Below are positions 38,616 to 47,243 of a stretch of 64,000 nucleotides of DNA, in pieces. The stretch lies in assembly GCA_021776235.1 (NCBI GenBank), contig JAJFGG010000096.1, positions 1 to 64,000 on the forward strand, given 5' to 3'. Position 1 is the stretch's first letter; each line of letters begins with the position of its first letter. This stretch comes from Alphaproteobacteria bacterium (GTDB lineage: Bacteria > Pseudomonadota > Alphaproteobacteria > GCA-2731375). The notes beneath the pieces were generated by a model that worked only from the letters and a program-made list of their open reading frames with translations, did not search any database and was not told the DNA's origin. The position numbers and the translations under genes were made by a program.

Positions 38616-38881
38616 TACATTAACCCTCTATTTCGGCTAGCGGACATGATGGCAAATACAACACTGCGACCAATGGCCACCACCGAACATGCGAATCAGA
38701 CAGCTTATGCAAAATTATGGACTTTTTTCTTTTTATCCGTCAATGAGTTCAATATGTTATAAATATTACTTAAAGAAATTATTTAAAAAAATCAGGATCT
38801 GCAATCAGCATCATCAATGCCGATTGATGAAATTGTAAAGTTTGTTGGCCATATTCAGGCGGCAATGAACCTTCATCTTCG

Positions 38882-39376
38882 CTAGCGGTTCAAAATTGGC
38901 AGGTGCGGGAAGATAATCAGGCCGCCCGCACCGATCGCAATTGCGTATGGAATATCCTTTTTCTTTGCATGCAGTTGCCGCAAAGCAGCTATTCCGGTGA
39001 AATGAGACGCCAAAGGCAGTCGGCGGTACAGCAATAATGCCATTGTCAGAATGCCACCGGCCAAGGTGGTAATTAACAGGAACTCGAAAATTTGCTCCTG
39101 GCCGGTCCACAATGACGCCGCAGCCAGCAGTTTTCCGTCGCCGCCGCCCATGACACGCATCGCGAACATTAACATCGCTACCAAGAGCATCAGGCCGCCG
39201 AGCGCACAGGCCCAGAGGATCTGCTGCCAGGAGAAACCAGCGCTGACGGCGGCCAATGGATATACCAGCATCAACGCCAGGGGCAGGCCGTTGGGAATTT
39301 CGAAAGTGCGGAAGTCGGCGACCATAGCCAGCACCATGATCACTGGGAAAATCAACGATAGCAATGCTAGTAGCAT
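38882..39376 (-). CDS. prepilin peptidase CpaA/TadV
   Basis: 164 aa, multi-TM; MVADFRTFEIPNGLPLALMLVYPL and MRVMGGGDGKLLAAASLW (two conserved Asp regions of A24 peptidases). Confidence 0.9.
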   Translation of the reverse strand: MLLALLSLIFPVIMVLAMVADFRTFEIPNGLPLALMLVYPLAAVSAGFSWQQILWACALGGLMLLVAMLMFAMRVMGGGDGKLLAAASLWTGQEQIFEFLLITTLAGGILTMALLLYRRLPLASHFTGIAALRQLHAKKKDIPYAIAIGAGGLIIFPHLPILNR

Positions 39377-39453
39377 GACGTGACATCCACATCAGCTGCT
39401 CCCGCCGCAATATTCCACCTTACACTAAAATCGGGTGTTGGAGAAACATGCCA

Positions 39454-39503
39454 GCCTAAAAATAGGCAAAGCCGGGGCACTGCGCAGGCAGTCGCCCCGG
39501 CTT
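39454..39503 (-). terminator. strong hairpin(s) downstream of the Flp pilin gene (terminator/attenuator)
   Basis: AAGCCGGGGCac...gtCGCCCCGGCTT stem, adjacent small GCCTA-aaaa-TAGGC hairpin; lies between flp and the prepilin peptidase gene. Confidence 0.65.
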
Positions 39504-39531
39504 GTCTCGCACAAATCCAAATGACGCAGGC

Positions 39532-39732
39532 TTACTTGGCGCCCAACTGGGTCTGGATATCCGTGAAGAAGCTCTTCACCTCATCGCCCAGAGCAAACAC
39601 GGCCGCGATAATGGCGACAGCGATGCCGGCGGCGATCAGGCCATATTCAATGGCAGTGGCACCAGCATTGTCCTGACTGAAATTTTTCAGGTCGGTGACA
39701 CGCGTTTGTAATCTAGTCATGAGACCCAACAT
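39532..39732 (-). CDS. Flp-family type IVb pilin
   Basis: MLGLMTRLQTRVTDLKNFSQDNAGATAIEYGLIAAGIAVAIIAAVFALGDEVKSFFTDIQTQLGAK; Flp motif G-ATAIEYGLIAAGIAVAI. The longer 125-aa ORF is unlikely to be the real start. Confidence 0.93.
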   Translation of the reverse strand: MLGLMTRLQTRVTDLKNFSQDNAGATAIEYGLIAAGIAVAIIAAVFALGDEVKSFFTDIQTQLGAK

Positions 39733-40258
39733 AGTGAGGTCCTCCTCTTCAAATTTGGTTCGCAGCGGTGGCGAGCTGCGGTCGCGGCGTGGCGCCCTGG
39801 CACTTGGCCATGGCATCGTCTCCACCATCTGGGAAAGCTCGACGCCGGTTAGGGCAATTCCCACGTGGTGGCGTAACAGACATATACGAATGGCTTCCAT
39901 AGTTCGCAAGTGATCGTTGTCACAACAAGCATTGATGAATTACATCATGCCGAATCACTCATTATTATGCGATCTTTCCTAGCAAGATCAAAATGAAAAC
40001 GATGGAATTTCGTAGTTCGTCTTTGTCGGGACCAAAGATCCCCGTCCCTGGTTTATATTTTCTTAACGCGGGATTATTATTTCGCCACTGAAATCGATTC
40101 TGTATTTGGCTGGCCGCCGGAAATCCGTCTGCTCCCCAGGGCAACACGGCAAAACCTCCGTTTGCTTTCGGTTGGTGCTCGAAAATTTTGCTGCTGTCCC
40201 ACATCGCCGGTGCCGCCACGCCTGTTCGATGGCAGGTGCAGCTACCCACAAGGTGGTG

Positions 40259-41242
40259 TTAACCCCAAAGTGCCGGCGTTGGACGCGCCACATAGCTGCC
40301 GCGATAGACCAGCGCCGCGGGGCGGTCCTTCGCCAGTAACAGAGGACCATCCAGATCTACATAGTCCGCCATACTGGCCAACAACAGGGCAGGCGCCATG
40401 GCCAACGACGTGCCCAGCATGCAACCGACCATGACACCGAAGCCGCGTTGCTTGGCTTCCCGGGTCAGGATCAGGCCTTCCGTCAGGCCGCCGCTTTTGT
40501 CCAGCTTTACATTAACCAAATCGTAGCGCCCGCCCAGGGTATCGAGATCCGCGCTGGTGTGGCAGGATTCATCGGCACATATGGGTACCGGATGCGGGCA
40601 ATCCGAAAGCATCTGATCCTCTCCACTGGGCAACGGCTGTTCGATTAATTCCACCCCCAGGCTGGCCAGGGCCGTGGAAAAGGGCACAAGCATTTCAGGT
40701 TTCCAAGCCTCGTTCGCATCCACGATCAGGCGGACGTCCGGGACTGCGCGACGTACCGCCGCAACCCGTTCCGGATCGCCGGTACCGCCGAGTTTCAATT
40801 TCAACAGGGCGTGGCCCTTGGCTTCCTGGGCGGCCACCGCCATATTTTCCGGGCTGTCCAGGCTCAAGGTGAAGGCTGTTAGGAGGTCGGGGGGCGGGGC
40901 CAGGTCCACCAATTCCCAGGCTCGCTGTCCGGTCATCTTCGCCTCCAGATCGAACAGGGCGCAATCAAGGGCGTTGCGGGCGGCGCCGGGGGCCAGCACC
41001 TGGTTCAACTCGGCCCGCGAGCCACCATCCCTGATTAGAGGCAGCAACCCTTCGATCTGCTGGCGGACGGAAACCATGCTTTCGCCATAATGGCTATAGG
41101 GGACGCATTCGCCCCGGCCCCGATTGGCGCCGTCGGCAATTTCCGCCACCAAAACCTGTATCTCGGTACGGCTGCCCCGCGAAATGGTGAAGCTGCCCGC
41201 GACCGGGAAACTTTCCTCGTAGACCCGCAATGTCCGTGTCAT
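40259..41242 (-). CDS. enolase-superfamily dipeptide epimerase / N-acyl-D-Glu racemase (DgcA-like)
   Basis: 327 aa; LKLKLGG (Lys motif), RLIVDANEAW, LIEQPLP, ICADESCHT, VNVKLDKSGGLTEG active-site ladder. Confidence 0.88.
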   Translation of the reverse strand: MTRTLRVYEESFPVAGSFTISRGSRTEIQVLVAEIADGANRGRGECVPYSHYGESMVSVRQQIEGLLPLIRDGGSRAELNQVLAPGAARNALDCALFDLEAKMTGQRAWELVDLAPPPDLLTAFTLSLDSPENMAVAAQEAKGHALLKLKLGGTGDPERVAAVRRAVPDVRLIVDANEAWKPEMLVPFSTALASLGVELIEQPLPSGEDQMLSDCPHPVPICADESCHTSADLDTLGGRYDLVNVKLDKSGGLTEGLILTREAKQRGFGVMVGCMLGTSLAMAPALLLASMADYVDLDGPLLLAKDRPAALVYRGSYVARPTPALWG

Positions 41243-41250
41243 GACGTAAC

Positions 41251-42258
41251 CTAATCCAAGTAATCGAGAAAACCGTCGGGATCGCCGCGGATTGCATCCA
41301 GGCAGGGTAACGCCAATTTTTCCGAAGTTTCCGCCAGGTAGCGTTCCGCGTCCTCTGGTGATAATGCCGATGTATTTACGGAAAGCCCCAACATCCGGCA
41401 GTCCGGGTTGGTAAGCCGTGCACCGGCGAGGTTAAGGGCAATACACTCGCCCAGGTCAGGTATGGGAGCGTGTGGCAGGCCGCGCATATGCCGGCGGGTC
41501 GGTTCGTGGCACAGCACCAGCAGATCGGGTTGCGAGCCGTGCAAGAGGCCCAGGGATACCCCGGCATACGAAGCGTGAAACAGCGAACCCTGGCCTTCGA
41601 TCAGATCCCAATGTTCGGCATCATTGTCCGGGCTGATCCATTCAGCCGCGCCGGAAATAAAATCAGCAACCACGGCGTCGATGGCGACGCCCCGTTCCGC
41701 GATCAGCACGCCGGTCTGACCGGTCGCCCGGAAATCTGCGTCCATGCCGCGGGCCCGCATGGCCCGTTCAATCGCCAGGGCGGTATATTTCTTGCCGCAT
41801 GAGCAATCTGTTCCCACGGTCAACAACCGCTTGCCTGTGCGTTTTGTGCCCTTGCCGGTGACGAATTCCTGTTCGCTTTGGCGGATATCGTGCAGAACCC
41901 GGCCATGTTTAGCCGCTGCTTCACGAATGGCCGGGAAGGAAGCTAAGCGCCCATGCAGGCCGGAGGCCAGGTCCATCCCGTGGGCTAGAGCCTGGCAAAT
42001 TGTATGGGTCCAGCTATCCGGCATGAAGCCGCCTGAATTGACCACGCCAATGACCAGGGTCTTGGCCCCCAGGCGCACAGCTTCGGCAATATCCACGTCC
42101 CGCAGCCCGGTATCGGCGCCGCAGCCGGGCAGGCGCAATTGTCCGACGCACCAGTCCGGGCGCCAGTCGGCGATGCCGGTGGCGGTCTTTGCCGCCAGTT
42201 GATCGGGCGCATCGCCAAGAAACAACAGGTAAGGTTTTTCCAGGCCCATGGTTTTCAT
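41251..42258 (-). CDS. DUF1611 family protein (DgcN-like)
   Basis: 335 aa; TGKRLLTVGTDCSCGKKYTALAIERAMRARGMDADFRATGQTGVLIAERGVAIDAVVADFISGAAEWISPDNDAEHWDLIEGQGSLFHASYAGVSLGLLHGSQPDLLVLCHEPTR; immediately upstream of the DgcA-like gene. Confidence 0.85.
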   Translation of the reverse strand: MKTMGLEKPYLLFLGDAPDQLAAKTATGIADWRPDWCVGQLRLPGCGADTGLRDVDIAEAVRLGAKTLVIGVVNSGGFMPDSWTHTICQALAHGMDLASGLHGRLASFPAIREAAAKHGRVLHDIRQSEQEFVTGKGTKRTGKRLLTVGTDCSCGKKYTALAIERAMRARGMDADFRATGQTGVLIAERGVAIDAVVADFISGAAEWISPDNDAEHWDLIEGQGSLFHASYAGVSLGLLHGSQPDLLVLCHEPTRRHMRGLPHAPIPDLGECIALNLAGARLTNPDCRMLGLSVNTSALSPEDAERYLAETSEKLALPCLDAIRGDPDGFLDYLD

Positions 42259-42265
42259 CCCGTAC

Positions 42266-42853
42266 TCAATTTTTTTCCAATGCCGCCAATTCGGTTTCCA
42301 GGCTGGCGCGTTCGGCTATCCTGGCCTGCTCGAAGGCCGGGCTATCCCAGGCCCGATGCTCGCCCCTGGCATAAGCCAGGGCGTTGTAGTGATAGATAAA
42401 GGCGTTTAGGCGATTTGCGACGAAGTTATTTCGTGTTTTTACCACCACACCGGGCACGCCGGCGACGATCGAATTGGCCGGAATTTGGCTGCCGCCGGCA
42501 ACGATGCTATGACCGGCGACAATGGTGTTGTCACCGATCACCGCGTTGTCCATGACCGTGGCATTTATGCCGATCAGGCAGTTATCACCGATTGTACAAC
42601 CGTGCACGGTGGCATGATGGGTAATGGAGCAATGGGCGCCAATAAATGTGCCCTGACAGTCACCTACGTGAACCAGGACGAAATCCTGTAGATTGGTGTA
42701 GGGGCCGATGCTGTTTTCGTACATTTCGGCCCGCATCACCACCCGGGGCCAGATGGAGACTCCTTCAGCAATGCAGGCCTTGCCATAAATTTCCGCCGTA
42801 TCATGTACAAAAGCGGGCCTGTCGAACTGGACCAATGGGCCGAACTTGCGCAA
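42266..42853 (-). CDS. gamma-carbonic anhydrase / LbH hexapeptide-repeat family protein
   Basis: 195 aa; hexapeptide repeats IGAHCSITHHATVHGCTIGDNCLIGINATVMDNAVIGDNTIVAGHSIV. Confidence 0.88.
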   Translation of the reverse strand: MRKFGPLVQFDRPAFVHDTAEIYGKACIAEGVSIWPRVVMRAEMYENSIGPYTNLQDFVLVHVGDCQGTFIGAHCSITHHATVHGCTIGDNCLIGINATVMDNAVIGDNTIVAGHSIVAGGSQIPANSIVAGVPGVVVKTRNNFVANRLNAFIYHYNALAYARGEHRAWDSPAFEQARIAERASLETELAALEKN

Positions 42854-42911
42854 ACCGTTACTCTCCCAAATTTAGAATTCCGTGGCACCAGCCCAAAATA
42901 TCGAGCCGGCC

Positions 42912-44465
42912 CTAGTTGGCGGCGTCGAACAATTTGTCGGTGCCGCTGTTGCCCAGGCCATTCAAGACGCCCTTGTTCAACTCTACCTGCCGGGCCTGCC
43001 AGAAGGCGGCCTTCAGGCCGGTATAATAATCGACTGAGTTTTCGCGCAATTCATCCAGCGGATCCAGCAATTCCTCACGCCTGATCACAGCGCGTGTCCC
43101 GGCGACTGCCAAATTCTCCCCGGTACTCAACATATAGGTCAAGGGCTGGAAGAAGATGTCCACCAACTTGCCGACACCGCCACGGGTGCTGGCCGGGCCC
43201 AATAGGGGGAGGACCAGATAGGGGCCAGCACCTACATCATAGCTGTGCAGGGTCTGGCCAAAGTCCGCGTGATGGCGTTCCAGGCCAAAGTCCGCCGCCG
43301 GGTCAAGCAGGCCTAAGAATCCGATGGTGCTGTTGAGGACAAAGCGGCCCACGGTTACACCGGCATCCGACAACTCCCCCTGCAACAGATCGTTGGCCGC
43401 GATGACCGGGCTATCCAGGTTCAACATCGCCCGCCGCACCGCCTGCGCGAGCAGGTCCGGCATGATCCAATTGTAACCTTTGGCGATGGGTCGCAGCAGG
43501 ATCAAATCGAGCGTGTCATTGAACGCGAAAATGATACGGTTCATGGGTTCCAGCGGATCCTCGATCTCGGCGGACTCCTGGTCAGAACTGGCTAGTTCGG
43601 TTGTCTCGGTTGCGGGTGCAGGCGCTTGGCGCATAACCAGTGCCGGTGCGACGGGTTGAGTTTTTAAGGGAGGCGGAGCGGTCCGGGTCTGCGCTACGCG
43701 AGGCGGCGCAGCCGAAGTCCGCGCTGCAGGCGGCGGCGTTTGTTTCCTCATGACAGGGGCTGGCGCCGCAGCTTGATACTTTACGGGCGGTCGCGCCAGG
43801 GGGACCGGCGCTTTGGGTGCGGGGGTCGTGGGCCGGCGGGATACGGTGCGGGGCGCCGCGGCGGCGGCGGAGATTTGCGCCGCAAAGCCTGGATACGCCG
43901 CTTGCACCGCTGCAACCACGGCAACTTCACCGCCAGGAGCGGCGGCGACGGCACGTGCGACAACATCATCCAACGCGCCCGGGTTGTCGGCAATGGCGGA
44001 GATTGCCCAGGCAGCAACGCGGGCCGCATGTCCGTTGGCACGATGGGCGCCGGAATTGCCGTGCGGGGCTGGACTTGTCACCGGCGGCATATACCTTGGC
44101 AATTCGGTGGTTTGAGGTTCCTGCAGGCCAGTGGCATGGGCTATTTCTCCGGCGTAGCCGGGGAAGTCCGACATGGCCTGTTCGGCGACTGCCGGGGCAA
44201 CACCGGGTGCGGCGGCCATAAGACCACGCATGATGGCGTCGACTTGTCCTGGTTGCTGCACAATGGCCTGGGTAACCAGCGGCGACAGCGCCGCGGTGAC
44301 CCGGCGCCGCCTTATTTCAGGGGTTCGGGCACCGTCGCCGGCGGTACGAACCGCCGCACCAAAATAATCACCGAAGGTTGCCCCGGAACTGGCGGCGGCG
44401 GCGGAACCACAACTCAATAAACCAGCAACCAGCATGGCCGCCGCGACCAAGCCGCGTTTTGTCAT
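42912..44465 (-). CDS. MlaA (VacJ) family protein with long N-terminal extension
   Basis: 517 aa; C-terminal MlaA domain (DPLEPMNRIIFAFNDTLDLILLRPIAKGYNWI...NSTIGFLGLLDPAADFGLERHHADFGQTLHSYDVGAGPYLVLPLLGPASTRGGVGKLVDIFFQP). N-terminal ~260 aa has two homologous alpha-helical repeats and a Pro/Ala linker. Confidence 0.9.
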   Translation of the reverse strand: MTKRGLVAAAMLVAGLLSCGSAAAASSGATFGDYFGAAVRTAGDGARTPEIRRRRVTAALSPLVTQAIVQQPGQVDAIMRGLMAAAPGVAPAVAEQAMSDFPGYAGEIAHATGLQEPQTTELPRYMPPVTSPAPHGNSGAHRANGHAARVAAWAISAIADNPGALDDVVARAVAAAPGGEVAVVAAVQAAYPGFAAQISAAAAAPRTVSRRPTTPAPKAPVPLARPPVKYQAAAPAPVMRKQTPPPAARTSAAPPRVAQTRTAPPPLKTQPVAPALVMRQAPAPATETTELASSDQESAEIEDPLEPMNRIIFAFNDTLDLILLRPIAKGYNWIMPDLLAQAVRRAMLNLDSPVIAANDLLQGELSDAGVTVGRFVLNSTIGFLGLLDPAADFGLERHHADFGQTLHSYDVGAGPYLVLPLLGPASTRGGVGKLVDIFFQPLTYMLSTGENLAVAGTRAVIRREELLDPLDELRENSVDYYTGLKAAFWQARQVELNKGVLNGLGNSGTDKLFDAAN

Positions 44466-44570
44466 ATTCCCCGCCCCTCCAAGCCGAAGCTAGAATAGTG
44501 CGGAAATCGCCCATGAGCCAATAGCAAAGCCGAAACCGGAATTCGGGCCCATCCGATTATTGCCGGCGCG

Positions 44571-45440
44571 TTAACGATCTTCCCGGACCGGCGCAAAGTT
44601 CGCAGCGCGCCGCTTGCCTTCCTTCCGTTGCTCCGGCGTCATTCGTGCTTTCAATACACGCAAATTCTCCCGTGCCTGCAGATGTTCCTGATCGGCCGCC
44701 AAACTCATCCATTTGAAGGCTTCGACAAGGTCTGCGTCGACCCCCTGACCCCTGGCATAACGGGTCGCCAGATGGCTTTGCGCCTTGACGTAGCCCTGTT
44801 CGGCGGCGCGGCGGAACCATTTCACCGAAAGGGCAGGATCCTGATTTACACCGTCGCCGTCACGGTAGGCTTTGGCCAAATTGTACTGCGCCTTTTCCAG
44901 ACCGGCATTCGCTGCGGCTGCAAACAGAGCCACGGCCCGTTTCACATCGATCGCCACACCCAAACCGTAAAAGTACATTTTGCCAAGGGTATAACTCGAG
45001 CGGTTCGAGCCGCTTTCCGACGCGCGTTGCAACCAATGCGCCGCATCCTTGTAACTTTGCTCTACACCGTCGCCGGAAATATAAGCATTGCCGAGATTAT
45101 GCTGGGCCTGGCGAAAGCCGCCCTCGGCCGATGCCCGCCACCAGCGTACCGCCTCGGTACGGTTCTGGGGCACACCCTTGCCCTGATCGAACAGGATTCC
45201 CAGGTTGTATTGCGCCTTGGGGTCTCCAGCCTCGGCGAGGCTTCGCCATACCTTGGCGGCAACGGTAAAATCGCCTCGCTGATAGGCCGCATAACCGGCT
45301 TTGAAGTCCGTTGCGTTGGCGGTTGCCGCGGATCCGGCCAGGACGAATGCCGCCAGCAGGCAAGCCCGGATCATATTCATCGGCCACTGGGTAAACCAGG
45401 TCAGTGTGGCGCGACTATGAAAGGTCGTATTATTTCTCAT
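44571..45440 (-). CDS. Sel1-repeat protein
   Basis: Repeats A-x(n)-G-x-x-x-A-Q-x-N-L-G (DPKAQYNLGILFDQGKGVPQNRTEAVRWWRASAEGGFRQAQHNLGNAYISGDGVEQS...). Upstream start overlaps the MlaC-like gene, so a shorter start is preferred. Confidence 0.88.
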   Translation of the reverse strand: MRNNTTFHSRATLTWFTQWPMNMIRACLLAAFVLAGSAATANATDFKAGYAAYQRGDFTVAAKVWRSLAEAGDPKAQYNLGILFDQGKGVPQNRTEAVRWWRASAEGGFRQAQHNLGNAYISGDGVEQSYKDAAHWLQRASESGSNRSSYTLGKMYFYGLGVAIDVKRAVALFAAAANAGLEKAQYNLAKAYRDGDGVNQDPALSVKWFRRAAEQGYVKAQSHLATRYARGQGVDADLVEAFKWMSLAADQEHLQARENLRVLKARMTPEQRKEGKRRAANFAPVREDR

Positions 45441-45462
45441 TTCAATTCCTCCCACGGTGCCG

Positions 45463-46113
45463 CTATGAAGCCACGCCGAATTTTTCGGTACGTGCGCGCA
45501 ATGCCTGCAACAGACCTTGAATGCCACGTTGCCGTACTACGGCGTTGAATTCAGAACGTTGGGTCACCGCCATCGAGACTCCTTCGACCATGATATCTAT
45601 GATCTTGTATTGGCCGTTTTGCGGACGAACGCGCCAGTCGGCGTTGATCGGCGGCCCATTCGGCTGCACGATCCGGGTCTTTACCATGACGTCTTTTTTC
45701 CCGGCGGGTCTGGCGTCGGCCACAGCGAAGGTTTGGCCGGCATAACCGCCCATGCGGCGGCTGTAGGTTTTCAAGATAAATTCCGTAAACAGGGCCTGAT
45801 AGTCTGCCCGCTCCTGCGGCGTTGCCTTACGCCAATGTTTGCCCAACACGAAACGCCCGATGAAGGGCATGTCAAAGCCGGCAGACAACAGGACGCGAAA
45901 TTGCGCCTCCCTGTTCTCCAAATTGTCGCCGTTGGATTGCAGAATAACAATGGCCCGGTCCGCCAAATCGGTAATGAAGGCCGACGCGCCCTTGACCATC
46001 TGGGCCGAGACGTCCGCCAACAACGAACCTGGCACAAACATCGCGGCGCCAATCGCCGTACAACCCATAATAAACGACCGACGGGTTTGCAAATTCTTTC
46101 TCCTCGTGCTCAT
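45463..46113 (-). CDS. MlaC/Ttg2D-family ABC transporter auxiliary protein
   Basis: 216 aa; Tat-like signal RRSFIMGCTAIGAAMFVPG; FIGRFVLGKHWRKATPQERADYQALFTEFILKTYSRRMGGYAGQTFAV...VKTRIVQPNGPPINADWRVRPQNGQYKIIDIMVEGVSMAVTQRSEFNAVV. Confidence 0.9.
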   Translation of the reverse strand: MSTRRKNLQTRRSFIMGCTAIGAAMFVPGSLLADVSAQMVKGASAFITDLADRAIVILQSNGDNLENREAQFRVLLSAGFDMPFIGRFVLGKHWRKATPQERADYQALFTEFILKTYSRRMGGYAGQTFAVADARPAGKKDVMVKTRIVQPNGPPINADWRVRPQNGQYKIIDIMVEGVSMAVTQRSEFNAVVRQRGIQGLLQALRARTEKFGVAS

Positions 46114-46119
46114 GGCTAT

Positions 46120-47157
46120 CTAGTAACTGTGTTGAAATTTTAAACGCGCATATCGGTCTTCGGATTTCAAGGATAATTCGAAGGCGTAGGTATCGCGCAG
46201 GACGGTCATATGTATATTAACGCCGGCAGGGCCGGTGGACCATGCCTTTCGGTACAGATCGGCCATCGTGGCGACGGGCTCGCCATTTACCTTGACGATA
46301 ATATCGCCCGCCTGCAGTCCGGATCTCTCTGCCGGGCCATCCTGGGCCAGACCGATAACCGCGACCTGGCTCTCGACCTCCGCCGTGAACATGCCCATCC
46401 AGGGTCGGTGCGATGCCGCGGTGCGGCCCTGGCTCAACATTTCCTCGAAGATGGGCGTCAACAAATCGATAGGGACGAACATGTTGCCACTGTGAGGGTC
46501 CGGGCTGGTGGTGGCATCCTCGACATATAGCGATCCTATCCCCATCAATTTTCCGTCCGAACCAATCAAGGCGGTCCCGCCCCAGTTCGGATGGGCGGGC
46601 GAGGTGAAGATGGCTTCGTCCAGCATATATTCCCAATAGCCGGCGAATTGGCGTTTACTGACGATCCGGGCGCCGATGGCGCCTTCACTGCCGCCATGGC
46701 CGGCAACCAGAACTCCATTGCCTACCTTCAAGTCGGCCGAGCGGCCCATGGCAAGAGCGGGCCGGCCCAGAGGTTCCAGCGCGCGCACCAGGCCAAAGCC
46801 GCTGTCATAATCATATGCGACCACTTCAGCCGCGATCATGCGCCCATCAAGCGCTTCGACGGCGATCGCCATGGCTTCGACGATCAAATAGCCGATGGTC
46901 AGGATCAAGCCACTGTCATCGATGATCACACCATTTCCGTCACGCTCGGTGCCAAGGAACGGCGCGGTATAGCCGTCGGCAGGAATTTCCGCATGCAATT
47001 GCACCACGGCCGAAAGGGCGGCACCCACATCAAAGGGCAGCTTTGCCGCTTCCGCCGGCGATGACAGCGCTGCCGCGAACGCCATGGGCAGCAGACCCTT
47101 GGGCTGATGTCCGTTAACCTTTTCCAAGTCGCTCATGTAGCATCCGCCATTCGCCAC
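46120..47157 (-). CDS. S1C/HtrA-like protein with PDZ domain; catalytic triad appears degenerate
   Basis: GNGVIIDDSGLILTIGYLIVEA (HV expected), SPAHPNWGGTALIGSDG (GNSGG expected); PDZ region VIGLAQDGPAERSGLQAGDIIVKVNGEPVATMADLYRKAW. Confidence 0.85.
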   Translation of the reverse strand: MANGGCYMSDLEKVNGHQPKGLLPMAFAAALSSPAEAAKLPFDVGAALSAVVQLHAEIPADGYTAPFLGTERDGNGVIIDDSGLILTIGYLIVEAMAIAVEALDGRMIAAEVVAYDYDSGFGLVRALEPLGRPALAMGRSADLKVGNGVLVAGHGGSEGAIGARIVSKRQFAGYWEYMLDEAIFTSPAHPNWGGTALIGSDGKLMGIGSLYVEDATTSPDPHSGNMFVPIDLLTPIFEEMLSQGRTAASHRPWMGMFTAEVESQVAVIGLAQDGPAERSGLQAGDIIVKVNGEPVATMADLYRKAWSTGPAGVNIHMTVLRDTYAFELSLKSEDRYARLKFQHSY

Positions 47158-47243
47158 CCACTATTGGGCATATTAGCCGAACCGCTAGGTTAGAGCAGTG
47201 GCGGCGCAGGTCCAATGACGAAAACGATCGAAGCTCACAATAT

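Noticed and set aside
39733-39909. 59-aa N-terminal extension of the Flp pilin ORF
   Set aside because: Flp pilins start close to the G-ATAIEYGL motif; a Shine-Dalgarno-like GAGGAGGACC precedes the ATG at 39732.
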